NCBI RefSeq assembly: GCF_902506165.1
Contig: NZ_LR733817.1
Coordinates: 3,209,937-3,273,936, forward strand
Reading direction: 5' to 3'
From: Bosea sp. 29B
GTDB taxonomy: Bacteria > Pseudomonadota > Alphaproteobacteria > Rhizobiales > Beijerinckiaceae
DNA: 64,000 bases
Positions within the stretch are counted from its first letter, which is position 1. Every line of letters starts with the position of its first letter. The position numbers were made by a program, and so were the translations under genes. The notes under the pieces were generated by a model. That model saw nothing but the letters and a program-made list of their open reading frames with translations. It was not told the origin of the DNA and made no database searches. Shown here in pieces: positions 37,446 to 46,410 of the stretch.

Positions 37446-38195
37446 TCAGGTCAGTGACCCGGCCGTGAAGGTCTCACCTTCGAGCCAGAACTGGACGGGT
37501 TTGCCGCGCAGATTGGACTCGAGGTCCTCTGCCGTCTTGTAGAAGCCGTCGATGGCGACCATCTCGGCCTCCAGCTTGCGGCAGAAGATGCGCGCGGCGG
37601 CGTTGCCGAGCGTGCCGGCCATCGCCCGGCCGCGCAGCGTGCCGTAGATATGGATCGAGCCGCCGGCGATGACCTCGGCGCCGGAAGCGACCGAGCCGAT
37701 GATGGTGATGTCGCCCTCGGCGAAGATCGACTGTCCCGAGCGCACCGGCTGGCTGACGACGAGCGAGGCCGGCGCACCCGTGGTGGGCAGCGGCGCGGCG
37801 GGCACGTCCGCGACGCTCTCGGCCGCAGCGGGGGCAGGGGTCTCGTTGACTGGCGCGGCCGCAGGCTCTTCGATGTCGCCGGTCGCCTTGCCGCCCGACA
37901 TGGCCGGTGGCAGGTCGGCCCCGAGCATGGAGGGACGTGCGCCCTCGATCCCCATGATCCGGACATTACGCGTGCCGAGCTTGCCGACGAGGTCGCGCAA
38001 CTGCGCGCGGTCGATCTCCAGCCCTTCGACGTCCAGCACGACCGGCCGCCGCAGGAAGAAGCCGGCGGAGCGGCCGGCGAGATCGTCGAGCCGCACCAGC
38101 CAATCCTCGAAAGGCAGCTCGGGTGTCAGCGTCAACGCGAGATAGGAGCGCCCCTTGAGGCGGATCGGCCGGGGTTGGGTTAACACGGCGGTCAT
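37446..38195 (-). CDS. minC: Septum site-determining protein MinC
   Basis: A 249-residue FtsZ polymerisation inhibitor. The N-terminal FtsZ-binding domain (about 8-105) is followed by a long Ala/Pro-rich linker (about 110-145). The C-terminal beta-helix domain (about 148-220; SGQSIFAEGDITIIGSVASGAEVIAGGSIHIYGTLRGRAMAG) binds MinD. It is the first gene of minCDE. The linker is longer than in E. coli MinC. Confidence 0.95.
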   Translation of the reverse strand: MTAVLTQPRPIRLKGRSYLALTLTPELPFEDWLVRLDDLAGRSAGFFLRRPVVLDVEGLEIDRAQLRDLVGKLGTRNVRIMGIEGARPSMLGADLPPAMSGGKATGDIEEPAAAPVNETPAPAAAESVADVPAAPLPTTGAPASLVVSQPVRSGQSIFAEGDITIIGSVASGAEVIAGGSIHIYGTLRGRAMAGTLGNAAARIFCRKLEAEMVAIDGFYKTAEDLESNLRGKPVQFWLEGETFTAGSLT

Positions 38196-38505
38196 CTTGG
38201 TAAATTTTCGGTTCCCCAGATGTAGGAATCGAATGGTTAACGAGCGGTAAATCCTTGGGGCGCTTTCCAGAAGGACCGTCTCGTCAGGTGCCGAGTGAGA
38301 TCAAAAAAATCATTTATTATCAATGCAATACAATGATGGTTGCGCCAGGGCGCGAAGCTGTGGGCAGCGAGGCGAGCTGTTGTGGAAGCACTTGCTGCCG
38401 CAGGAGCGCTGCTGCGGCTCCCATTTCCTGAAAGGGCCGATGGCTGTTGTGAATGCTGCGTTTTGTCCTGTGTCCGCGCATCCCGGACAATGGGTGCCGG
38501 CGAGG

Positions 38506-38543
38506 CTTGAGCTGACCGAATCGTGCGACTCGGTCAGCTCAAG
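38506..38543. other. Long inverted repeat in the 459-bp minC-gntR intergenic region
   Basis: The gap 38196-38654 has no gene. It holds an AT-rich tract (38303-38337) and a strong dyad: CTTGAGCTGACCGA pairs perfectly with TCGGTCAGCTCAAG, and TCG/CGA inside extends the stem past one mismatch. No T-tract follows. It may be an operator pair, a small RNA element or a relic of a repeat. Near the GntR start, ATGCACGAT and ATGCAGGAT form a direct repeat (about 38624-38646). Confidence 0.4.
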
Positions 38544-38654
38544 TGCTCGGGCGAGCGATCGATCAGGCGCTGTGTTGTCCGCCCTCGAATGGATTGACTC
38601 TCCTGAGCGTTCGTTTCAAAATCATGCACGATCCAAGATGCAGGATATGAAGCT

Positions 38655-39314
38655 TTGAGCGGCGCACGCAAGATCGAGCGGGTCGTGCTCGGCGACCAGG
38701 TCTACGAGGCGATCAAGGAGCGCATCCTCGACCAGGCCTATGCGCCGGGGGAGAAGCTCAATGTCGACGGGCTGGCGCGCGAGCTTCAGGTCTCTTCGAC
38801 GCCTATCCGCGAGGCGCTGGCCCGGCTCGTGGCGGAGGGGCTGGTCAAGGCCGAGCCCTTCATCGGCTTCGCCACGGCGCCGCTGCCTGACCGGCGCTAC
38901 TACGAGGACGTCTATAATTTTCGCGGCGTGATCGAGCCCTGGGCCGCAGCGCAGGCGGCGCGGAGCAGGCCTGGGCCGGACGTCATCGCGGCGCTGCGCG
39001 ACGAGGTCGCGGCCATGATGGCCGGCGAGCCTTCGCGCGAATATCGCAGCCATCGTGGCTTCACCGAGGGCGATGATCGCTTCCACCGCATCATCCTGCA
39101 GGCTGCTGGCAACCAGGTCGCGCTCAAGAGCTATGACGACCTGCGCTTCCACCTGCACATCTCGCGGCTCTACCTGACGCGCGAGCAGGATGTCGGGCTG
39201 ACCCATCAGGAGCATTTCCGCATCGTCGACGCGCTCGAGGCGGGCGACCCCGACGCCGCAGCGCAGGCCATGCGCCTGCATCTCGAAGGCTCCTACGAGC
39301 GGCTGATCAAGTAG
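38655..39314 (+). CDS. GntR-family regulator, FadR/FCD type
   Basis: This 219-residue protein has an N-terminal winged helix (about 10-75; YEAIKERILDQAYAPGEKLNVDGLARELQVSSTPIREALARL). A helical FCD effector domain follows, with the metal-ligand histidines of the family (DRFHRIIL, LHISRLYL, THQEHFRIVDAL, RLHLEGSYERL). FCD regulators bind carboxylates through the metal. The start is TTG at 38655; a GTG nine codons on is possible. It sits 54 bp before the TRAP genes and is the likely local repressor, responding to the transported acid or a derivative. Confidence 0.88.
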   Translation: MSGARKIERVVLGDQVYEAIKERILDQAYAPGEKLNVDGLARELQVSSTPIREALARLVAEGLVKAEPFIGFATAPLPDRRYYEDVYNFRGVIEPWAAAQAARSRPGPDVIAALRDEVAAMMAGEPSREYRSHRGFTEGDDRFHRIILQAAGNQVALKSYDDLRFHLHISRLYLTREQDVGLTHQEHFRIVDALEAGDPDAAAQAMRLHLEGSYERLIK

Positions 39315-39368
39315 CCGAAACGCCCCCGAGGCCGAAAACGGCCCGGTTCAACATCAGGGAGGATCAAC

Positions 39369-40367
39369 ATGATCTTGAAACGCATCGCCGCCGCGGCCTT
39401 GATCGCCGGCAGCTTCATCGCAAGCGTGGCGCAGGCACAGACCCTGCGCTTCGGCCACGCCAACACCACCGCCGAGATCGCCGGCGAGCTCTTCCAGGAA
39501 TTCGCCGAGCGCGTGAACAAGGGCACGGGCGGCGCCGTCACCATCCGCGTCTTCCCGGCCGAGCAGCTCGGCAAGGAGGTCGATCTCTTCAAGCAGGTCA
39601 AGGAAGGCGCACTCGACCTCTCCGCGCCGTCGATGGCGGCGGCGTCCTCGCTGGTGCCGGCGCTGGAGATCCCGAGCGCGCCCTTCCTCTGGAAGGACTG
39701 GAGCGAGGCCGAGGCGATCATCCGCTCCGACGCCTTCGATCCCGTGTTCGACGAGCTGCGCGACAAGCACAACATCGTGCCGGTCAGCCGCATCTGGTAT
39801 TGGGGCTGGCGCAACATGACGACGCTCGATCGCGCCGTGAAGAAGCCGGAGGATCTGCAAGGCCTGAAGATCCGCGTGCCGGAGAGCCCGGTCTGGGTCG
39901 AGATGATCAAGGCCTATGGCGGAGCGCCGACGCCGGTCCCCTTCGGCGAGGTCTACACCGCGCTCCAGCAGAAGACGGTCGACGGCCAGGAGAACCCGAT
40001 CCCGACGATCTTCTCGCGCAAGTTCTACGAGGTGCAGGGCTTCGTCGCGATGACCAAGCACATGCTCCAGAACAACATGATCGTCATCAACAAGGACAGC
40101 CTTGCCAGGCTGAAGCCCGAGCATCGCGAGGTGCTGTTCGCGGAAGCCGCCCGCGCCTCGGCGATGAACACCTATCTCCAGCAGAAGCGCGAGGCCTCGA
40201 TGCTGGAGGACATCCGCAAGTCCGGCCGCTCCAAGATCGTCGAGGACGTCGATCGCGACGCCTTCGCCGCCAAGTCCAAGGTTGTCGCCACCGCGATGGA
40301 GGGGCGCTGGGGCAAGGCTCATCTCGACCGCGTGCTCGCGGCGATCGACAAGCAGCGCCAGCGTTAG
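39369..40367 (+). CDS. dctP: TRAP transporter substrate-binding protein DctP
   Basis: A 332-residue periplasmic receptor with a signal peptide (about 1-23, ending AQA before QTLRFGHANTT). It has the DctP fold and the selectivity-filter region GLKIRVPESPVWVEMIKAYGGAPTPVPFGEVYTALQQKTVDGQENP, where the conserved Arg grips a substrate carboxylate. It delivers an organic acid to the DctQM permease encoded next. The presence of an enolase-superfamily enzyme in the same operon suggests a hydroxy or sugar acid. Confidence 0.93.
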   Translation: MILKRIAAAALIAGSFIASVAQAQTLRFGHANTTAEIAGELFQEFAERVNKGTGGAVTIRVFPAEQLGKEVDLFKQVKEGALDLSAPSMAAASSLVPALEIPSAPFLWKDWSEAEAIIRSDAFDPVFDELRDKHNIVPVSRIWYWGWRNMTTLDRAVKKPEDLQGLKIRVPESPVWVEMIKAYGGAPTPVPFGEVYTALQQKTVDGQENPIPTIFSRKFYEVQGFVAMTKHMLQNNMIVINKDSLARLKPEHREVLFAEAARASAMNTYLQQKREASMLEDIRKSGRSKIVEDVDRDAFAAKSKVVATAMEGRWGKAHLDRVLAAIDKQRQR

Positions 40368-40376
40368 TCCGTAGCA

Positions 40377-40889
40377 ATGACCGGCCTCACCTTGATCCGG
40401 CGGCTCGACGACTGGTCGAGCCGCGTGGAGGATGCTGCCCTGGTGGTCCTCCACGCCGCCATTGCGACGCTGGTCTGCGCCGCCGTCGTCTTCCGCTATG
40501 TGTTGAGCGACCCGCTGACCTGGTCGGAGGAGCTCATCCTGCTGTTCTTCGCCTGGATGGTCTTCCTCGGCATCGCCAGCGCCTTCCACGTCCGCACGCA
40601 CATCATCATCGACGTCATCGTGATGTTCGCGCCGCGCTGGCTCGCCCGCGCCTTCGGCCTCTTCGCCTTCCTGACGACGGCGGTGGTGCTGGGCACGCTG
40701 ACCTATTTCTCCTGGCGCTATCTCCAGCGCGAGATGCCGAACATCACGCCGATGCTCGGCATCTCGGCCGGCTGGATGATCGCGCCGCTCTTCGTCGGCA
40801 GTGTGCTCTCGCTGTTGCACCTCCTGCGCAACCTGCTGGATGAGGGGCCCGCGGGGGCGCTCTGGTCCGACATCACGACGCGCGAGTAG
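40377..40889 (+). CDS. dctQ: TRAP transporter small permease DctQ
   Basis: This 170-residue protein has four membrane helices (near 22-42, 50-70, 90-110 and 130-150). It carries the DctQ pattern FRYVLSDPLTWSEELILLFFAWMVFLGIASAF, whose WSEE stretch is a family hallmark. It forms the membrane complex with DctM for Na+- or H+-driven uptake. It lies 9 bp after dctP and 5 bp before dctM. Confidence 0.92.
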   Translation: MTGLTLIRRLDDWSSRVEDAALVVLHAAIATLVCAAVVFRYVLSDPLTWSEELILLFFAWMVFLGIASAFHVRTHIIIDVIVMFAPRWLARAFGLFAFLTTAVVLGTLTYFSWRYLQREMPNITPMLGISAGWMIAPLFVGSVLSLLHLLRNLLDEGPAGALWSDITTRE

Positions 40890-40894
40890 CGGCC

Positions 40895-42169
40895 ATGGTG
40901 ACCTTGCTTCTTTGCGCCTTCGCGCTGCTCATCGTCGTCGGCACGCCGATCTGGATCGCCATGGCCGGCTCGGCCCTGCTGGTGATCTTCATGGAGGGCA
41001 TACCGCTCACCGTGGCGGCGCAGCGCATCGTCGCCGGCGTGCAGTCCTTCCCGCTGCTGGCGATCCCGCTGTTCACGCTCGCGGGGTCGCTGATGAACGC
41101 GTCCGGCATCTCCGAGCGCCTGTTCAGCTTCACCAAGGCGCTGGTCGGCCATATCCGCGGCGGCCCGGCCCATACGCTGGTCGTCGGTGAGGTCTTCCTC
41201 TCCGGCATCTCCGGCTCCTCGGTCGCCGATACCGCCGCGGCGGCCCGGGTCTTCGTGCCGCAGCTCGAGAAGATGGGCTATCCCCGCGCCTTCGGCGCGG
41301 CGCTCTCGGCCGTCGCCGGCACGCTCGGGCCGATCATCCCGCCCTCGATCCTGATGGTGGTCTACGCCTGGCAGGCGAACATCTCGCTCGGCAGCCTCTT
41401 CGTCGCCGGCATCATCCCCGGCCTCGTCATGGCCGGCTGCATCATGGCGACCATCGCCATCCTCGCGCTGAAGCGCGACTTCAGGCCAGCCGGCGCCTTC
41501 TCGCTCGCCAATCTCTGGACGGAGTTCAAATACGCCTCGCTGGCGCTGCTGATGCCTGTGCTGATCATCGTCGGCTTCCGCGCCGGGCTCTTCACCGCGA
41601 CCGAGATCGCCGGCGTCGCCGCCGCCTACTCGCTGGTCGTCGGCATGCTGGTCTACCGCACGATCCGCCTCGCCGACCTGCCGGCGATTCTGGTCGGCAC
41701 GGCGCGCGAGACGGCGGTCATTCTCGCCATCGTCGCTGCCGCCTCGCCCTTCAGCTGGATTCTCGCCGTCGACCAGGCGCCCCAGCTCGTCACCGATTTC
41801 ATGAAGTCGATCTCGACCGACCCGCTGGTCGTGCTGCTGATCCTGAACATCGCCCTGCTGATCGCCGGCATGTTCATGGAGACGATCGCCATCATGATCA
41901 TCCTGGTGCCGATCCTGCTGCCGCTGCTGGCTTCGCTGCAGATCGACCTCGTTCACTTCGGCATCGTGCTCCTGGTCAACCTCGTCATCGGCCAGGTCAC
42001 GCCGCCCGTCGGGGTGCTCTGCTTCGTCGCCATGGCGATCACGAAAGTCAGGCTCGGGCCGCTCTTCCGCGAGCTCTGGCCCTTCCTGATCGCGCTGATC
42101 GTCGCCCTCGCCATCATCACCTATGTGCCCGCGCTCAGCCTGTGGCTGCCGCGTGTCGCCGGCTTCTAA
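40895..42169 (+). CDS. dctM: TRAP transporter large permease DctM
   Basis: A 424-residue ion-transporter-superfamily protein with about 12 membrane helices. Recognisable DctM stretches are PLFTLAGSLMNASGISERLF, FLSGISGSSVADTAAAARVFVPQ, GTLGPIIPPSILMVVYAW and a C-terminal QVTPPVGVLCFVAMA. These line the substrate and ion sites. It completes the dctPQM set; the enolase-type gene starts 10 bp after its stop. Confidence 0.94.
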   Translation: MVTLLLCAFALLIVVGTPIWIAMAGSALLVIFMEGIPLTVAAQRIVAGVQSFPLLAIPLFTLAGSLMNASGISERLFSFTKALVGHIRGGPAHTLVVGEVFLSGISGSSVADTAAAARVFVPQLEKMGYPRAFGAALSAVAGTLGPIIPPSILMVVYAWQANISLGSLFVAGIIPGLVMAGCIMATIAILALKRDFRPAGAFSLANLWTEFKYASLALLMPVLIIVGFRAGLFTATEIAGVAAAYSLVVGMLVYRTIRLADLPAILVGTARETAVILAIVAAASPFSWILAVDQAPQLVTDFMKSISTDPLVVLLILNIALLIAGMFMETIAIMIILVPILLPLLASLQIDLVHFGIVLLVNLVIGQVTPPVGVLCFVAMAITKVRLGPLFRELWPFLIALIVALAIITYVPALSLWLPRVAGF

Positions 42170-42179
42170 GGGAATTCCC

Positions 42180-43361
42180 ATGACCAGGATCAGCGAAGTC
42201 GAGATCGTCGAGTTCTCGTTCAAGGCGAGGAACATCGGCCGCTCGGCCGAGAATGCCCGCGCCATCTACAACATCGGCTACAAGCCCAATTCCGAGCTGG
42301 AGTTGACCAAGTTCGCCGTGGTCATCCGCAGCGAGGACGGCGCCGAGGGGCAGTACGTCATGCACTGGGGTGGCACCCGCGCCACCATGGCGCAGACGCT
42401 CTCGCTGGCGCCGAACATCCTCGGCCGCAATCCCGATCACCGCGAGGAGATCTGGAACGACATGAAGCGCGAGCTGCGCCAGCATGACGGCATGGGCATC
42501 GGCCCGATCGACATCGCGCTCTGGGATCTCGCCGGCAAGCGCTTCGGCGCCTCGGTCTCGCAACTGCTCGGCGGCTACCGCACGAAGCTCAAGACCTACG
42601 CCTCGACCTATCACGGCGATCGCAATGGCGGGCTCGACAGCAAGGAGGCCTTCGTCGACTTCGCCGAGGCCTGCTACGACCTCGGCTACCGCGCCTTCAA
42701 GGTCCATGGCTGGCATGATGGCGATGCGCGCGAGGAAGCCGCCAACGTCCTGCATGTCGCCAAGGCCGTCGGCGACCGCATGACCCTGATGCTCGATCCG
42801 GCCAACGAGCTCCGGACCTTCGCCGACGCGCTTTATGTCGGGCGGGCCTGCGACGAGGGCAACTACTTCTGGTACGAGGATCCGATGCGCGATTGCGGCG
42901 TCTCGGCCTTCGCCCACAAGAAGCTGCGCGAGATGCTGAAGACGCCGATCCTGCAGACCGAATATCTGCGCGGCTTCGAGCCCAAGGCCGATTTCCTGAT
43001 CAATGGCGGCACCGACGCGCTGCGCTCCGACCCCGAATACGATCTCGGCATCACCGGCGCGATGAAGATCGCCCATCTCGCCGAGGCCTTCGGCGTCGAT
43101 GTCGAGATCCACGCTTGCGGCCCGGCCCATCGCCACTGCATGGCCGCGACGCGCAACACCAATTTCTACGAGCTCGCGCTGGTCGGGCCCGATTGCCCGA
43201 ACGCGGTGCCGCCGGTCTATGCCTGCGGCTACAGCGACCAGCTGGGTGGCGTCGACAAGGACGGCTGCTTCCCGGTGCCGACCGGTCCCGGCCTCGGCGT
43301 GACCTATGACTGGGACTATATCCGCGCCCATGAGACGGCGCGGGAGGTGTTCAAGCTGTAG
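42180..43361 (+). CDS. Enolase-superfamily enzyme (mandelate racemase/muconate lactonizing type)
   Basis: A 393-residue protein with the capping domain first and a TIM barrel after about residue 130. Visible active-site elements are the second-strand motif Lys174-x-His176 (FKVHGW), metal-ligand acids in LMLDPAN (Asp206), WYEDPM (Glu233) and QTEY (Glu261), and a late-strand His311 (EIHACG). Lys-x-His with a C-terminal His suggests a sugar-acid or hydroxy-acid dehydratase or epimerase, not a classical mandelate racemase (Lys-x-Lys). The substrate is unknown. It ends the GntR-TRAP operon and is convergent with the ProC-like gene. Confidence 0.82.
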   Translation: MTRISEVEIVEFSFKARNIGRSAENARAIYNIGYKPNSELELTKFAVVIRSEDGAEGQYVMHWGGTRATMAQTLSLAPNILGRNPDHREEIWNDMKRELRQHDGMGIGPIDIALWDLAGKRFGASVSQLLGGYRTKLKTYASTYHGDRNGGLDSKEAFVDFAEACYDLGYRAFKVHGWHDGDAREEAANVLHVAKAVGDRMTLMLDPANELRTFADALYVGRACDEGNYFWYEDPMRDCGVSAFAHKKLREMLKTPILQTEYLRGFEPKADFLINGGTDALRSDPEYDLGITGAMKIAHLAEAFGVDVEIHACGPAHRHCMAATRNTNFYELALVGPDCPNAVPPVYACGYSDQLGGVDKDGCFPVPTGPGLGVTYDWDYIRAHETAREVFKL

Positions 43362-43377
43362 TCGCGCCGGCTGGCGC

Positions 43378-44172
43378 TCAGGGCTTCGCCTGGTTCGTCA
43401 GTTCGGCGCCGCGCAGGCGCGATGTCATCGCGAGCGCGTCGCCGACGGCCGCGAACCAGCCGGCCTTCTCCAGCTGCAGCCGGATGCGGTTGTTCAGTCC
43501 GCCAGGCGTCTCATGCTCCTCGATCAGCCTGTCGAGGTCGGCAAGCTCGGTGAGGGCGCTCGTCGTCGCCAGCGCCTTCAGCAGCGAGCGCACATAGGTG
43601 GCGGCGGCCGGGTGCTCGACGCCCTGTTCGGCGGTCCAGCCGATCAGGGCCGCCTGCAGGGCGAAATAGGGCGACATGAACGCGCTGCACGGCCAGATCG
43701 CGGCAAGTGCGGCCTCGTCCGGGACATCGACGATGTCGCCGAGCCCGTCGAAGAGCGCCCGCGCCCGAGCATCGGGTGGGCACAGCACGATCGGCCCCTC
43801 GCAGCGCTCGATTGCCGGTATCGGCAGGACCCGCGCCACTTCGGCGGGAGCGCAGCGCTCCTTGATCTCGGCGATCGAGATGCCGGCGAGGCAGGACAGG
43901 ACGAGCTGGTCGGGCCGGAAGCGCGTCCCGCTCAGCGCCTCCTGGAGTTGCGGCGGCCGCACTGTGACGAACACGACCTCACTCGCCGCGACGACCTCGG
44001 CATTCGTGGTCCAGCGATGGATCTTCTGATCGCCCGCTGCCAACTCCGACGACAGTCGCTCCGAACGGGGCGAAAGCTGGACCTCCAGCTCCGGCCAGCG
44101 CCTGCGCAGGCCTAGGATCATGGCTTTCGCCAGGGTGCCGACGCCGATGAATCCAATCGAGCGCACTGTCAT
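43378..44172 (-). CDS. Pyrroline-5-carboxylate reductase-like protein (ProC family)
   Basis: A 264-residue protein with an N-terminal NAD(P)-binding Rossmann fold (SIGFIGVGTLAKAMILGL) and the ProC-type middle VVFVTVRPPQLQEAL, then a C-terminal helical dimerisation domain. The end carries a diverged version of the ProC signature (EHETPGGLNNRIR in place of the usual SPGGTT block). The divergence argues for a different imine substrate from P5C. In this LysR-controlled locus with an aconitase-X gene, reduction of pyrroline-2-carboxylate is an attractive guess. It follows the threonine-aldolase-like gene on the same strand. Confidence 0.75.
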   Translation of the reverse strand: MTVRSIGFIGVGTLAKAMILGLRRRWPELEVQLSPRSERLSSELAAGDQKIHRWTTNAEVVAASEVVFVTVRPPQLQEALSGTRFRPDQLVLSCLAGISIAEIKERCAPAEVARVLPIPAIERCEGPIVLCPPDARARALFDGLGDIVDVPDEAALAAIWPCSAFMSPYFALQAALIGWTAEQGVEHPAAATYVRSLLKALATTSALTELADLDRLIEEHETPGGLNNRIRLQLEKAGWFAAVGDALAMTSRLRGAELTNQAKP

Positions 44173-44270
44173 TGAGTTTTGCTCCGGGAGAGAATGTCGT
44201 CGCGCGTTGCGGGTGATCTCGGTCTAGAGTGAAGCAGGCTGTCTCGCCGGAAGGCGACAGGACAGGACCT

Positions 44271-45323
44271 CTAGGCGGCCAGGGCTTCTCGCATCGCCCC
44301 CAGTGCCGTGTCGATATCGGCTCGCGACACCCCGATATGCGTCACCGCCCGCATCACGGTCGGGCCGAAGAGACCGCCGCCGCCCATGCCGACATCCCTG
44401 GCCTTTAGGGCCGCGACGATCTCGGCTGGGCTTTTCCCACTCCCGGCGACATCGAAGAAGACGATATTGGTCTGGACCTCGCCCGCCGCCAGCCTGATGC
44501 CGGGCAGGGCAGCCAGGCCCTTGGCCAGCGCCCTGGCGTTCTCGTGGTCCTCGGCCAGTCGCTCGACATGGTGGTCGAGCGCATAGATGCCGGCGGCGGC
44601 CAGGAAGCCGGCCTGCCGCATCGCGCCGCCCCAGCGCTGCTTGAGACGCCAGGCCTGGCGGATGAAGTCGCGCGAGCCGGCGAGAACGCCGCCGACCGGG
44701 CCGCCGAGACCCTTGCTCAGATCGATCCAGGCGCTGTCGAACGGGCCGGCATAGTCCTTCGCCGAGACGCCGGAGGCGACGACGGCGTTGAGTAGGCGCG
44801 CGCCGTCCATGTGGAGGACGAGGCCAGCTTCGCGCGCCACTGCGACGATGTCTTGGATGGTTGCTAGCGGCCAGATTGCGCCGCCGCCGAAATTCGCGGT
44901 CTGCTCGACCGAGACCAGCCGCGACTGCTGGAGGTAGCGGCTTTCCGGCCTGATCGCGCGCCGCAGCGTCTGCGCATCGAAGATGCCGTTCTCGCCCCGG
45001 ATGCCGCGGACCATGACGCCGGCGAGCGCCGCAGGGCCACCCCCTTCCGAGACCATGATGTGCGCGCTCTCGTGCACGATGATCTCGTCGCCTGGGCGGC
45101 AATGGACCGCGAGCGCGATCTCGTTGCACATCGTGCCCGACGGCAGGAACACCGCCTCCTCCTTGCCGAGCATGTCGGCGACGCGGGCGCAGAGATCGAG
45201 GACATTGGGGTCCTCGTCCTTCTGCTCGTCGCCGACCTCGACCGACATCATGTAGCGTCGCATGCCGTCGGTCGGCTTCGATTTCGTATCGCTGTAGAGA
45301 TCGATGAACGCCGACCGGTGCAT
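44271..45323 (-). CDS. Threonine aldolase-like PLP enzyme
   Basis: This 350-residue fold-type I PLP enzyme of the beta-eliminating lyase group has the family opening LYSDTKSKPTDGMRRYMMSVEVGDEQ. PLP-site residues include His and Asp in HMDGARLLNA (Asp173) and the Schiff-base Lys204 in DLSKGLGGPVGGVL. Such enzymes cleave L-threonine and other beta-hydroxy amino acids to glycine and an aldehyde. The ATG at 45323 has an AGGAGAGGA ribosome-binding site. A CCATA-N9-TATGG palindrome upstream suggests LysR control. Confidence 0.9.
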   Translation of the reverse strand: MHRSAFIDLYSDTKSKPTDGMRRYMMSVEVGDEQKDEDPNVLDLCARVADMLGKEEAVFLPSGTMCNEIALAVHCRPGDEIIVHESAHIMVSEGGGPAALAGVMVRGIRGENGIFDAQTLRRAIRPESRYLQQSRLVSVEQTANFGGGAIWPLATIQDIVAVAREAGLVLHMDGARLLNAVVASGVSAKDYAGPFDSAWIDLSKGLGGPVGGVLAGSRDFIRQAWRLKQRWGGAMRQAGFLAAAGIYALDHHVERLAEDHENARALAKGLAALPGIRLAAGEVQTNIVFFDVAGSGKSPAEIVAALKARDVGMGGGGLFGPTVMRAVTHIGVSRADIDTALGAMREALAA

Positions 45324-45455
45324 GGTCTTCCTCTCCTGATCACGGTCCTGCCTTGTGATCATCGAGCCCGGCTCGAAGTCTTCCCGTGGCGGCTACCGGC
45401 CTTCGGATTGCTAGCGGCCGAGCCTTCGGCAGACCAATCGAAAATGGCAGGCAGT

Positions 45456-45474
45456 CCATACGTTATCGATATGG
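45456..45474. promoter_or_regulatory. LysR-type operator, site 1
   Basis: CCATA-N9-TATGG palindrome containing the T-N11-A core expected of LysR-type sites. It lies just past the lysR stop codon and about 130 bp upstream of the threonine-aldolase-like start. The half-sites are identical to those of site 2 at 46411-46429. Confidence 0.65.
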
Positions 45475-45476
45475 CT

Positions 45477-46397
45477 TCAGGCGTTCAGATGGGCTTCGCA
45501 GCGTGCCAGATAGTCGTCGCGCACGGATTTCAGTTCGGCCACGAAGAGCTCGATCAGCGGCGAGGAGGGGCGGTGCCGCGCCCGCAGCAGCGTCGAATGG
45601 AACGGCCCCCCGGCCGAGAAGCGGCGCATGACCAGGCCGGACGAAACATAGTCCAGCGCCGTCAACGGGTTGATGATCGCAACGCCGGCGCCGCGCAGCG
45701 CCATCGCGCAGGCCGCGGCGCTGTTCGAGGTCTCGATGACGAGCCGTCTCTGCACGCCGACAGTCTCGAAGGTGCGGTCGAGCCGTTTGCGATAGGGGTC
45801 GTGGTTGATCATGAAGATCGAGCTGACGCCATCAAGGTCGGCGGGGTCGATCGCGCGTCGGCTTGCGAGCGGGTGGTCGCCGGCCATCACGCAGACTTCG
45901 GCCGGCGCGCAGAAGGTTTCGTGCTCCACACCCAGCGACGTCATGTCGTAGGCGGCAATGCCGAGATCGAATTTCTGGTCGTTGATCAGTTCGCCGATCC
46001 GCCAGGACACATGGGTTTCGACCGTCAGGCTGACGTCGCCATGCTTCCGGACGAAGGCGGTGACGACATCGGCGATGAAGCCTTGCGAGAAGGCGGGTGC
46101 GCAGACGATGCTGATATTGCCGTTCTGGAAGTCCTTGAGGGTGGCTGCTGCCCGCCGCAGATGGTCGAGCCCCTTGAAGACCGTGTTGACCTCCTGGGAG
46201 AGCGCGAACGCGTAGGCGGTCGGCACGAGGCGCCCCCGGACCCGGTCGAAGAGCTTGGCGCGGGTCGCTGATTCCAGCTGCTTGATCGAGCGGCTGACCG
46301 CCGGCTGCGAGGTGAACAGCATCTCGGCCGCCCCGGTGACGGTGCCTGCCGCCATCACCGCCTTGAAGCACTCGATCATTCTCAGATTGAGGTCCAT
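45477..46397 (-). CDS. LysR-family transcriptional regulator
   Basis: This 306-residue protein has an N-terminal winged helix (about 1-65; LRMIECFKAVMAAGTVTGAAEMLFTSQPAVSRSIKQLE) and a C-terminal periplasmic-binding-protein-like effector domain with two lobes. It lies between the divergent amino-acid binding protein gene and the threonine-aldolase-like gene. Identical palindromes occur at both promoter regions. I infer that it controls both arms and itself, with an amino acid or hydroxy amino acid as likely inducer. Confidence 0.93.
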   Translation of the reverse strand: MDLNLRMIECFKAVMAAGTVTGAAEMLFTSQPAVSRSIKQLESATRAKLFDRVRGRLVPTAYAFALSQEVNTVFKGLDHLRRAAATLKDFQNGNISIVCAPAFSQGFIADVVTAFVRKHGDVSLTVETHVSWRIGELINDQKFDLGIAAYDMTSLGVEHETFCAPAEVCVMAGDHPLASRRAIDPADLDGVSSIFMINHDPYRKRLDRTFETVGVQRRLVIETSNSAAACAMALRGAGVAIINPLTALDYVSSGLVMRRFSAGGPFHSTLLRARHRPSSPLIELFVAELKSVRDDYLARCEAHLNA

Positions 46398-46410
46398 GCG
46401 AGAGCAGGTC

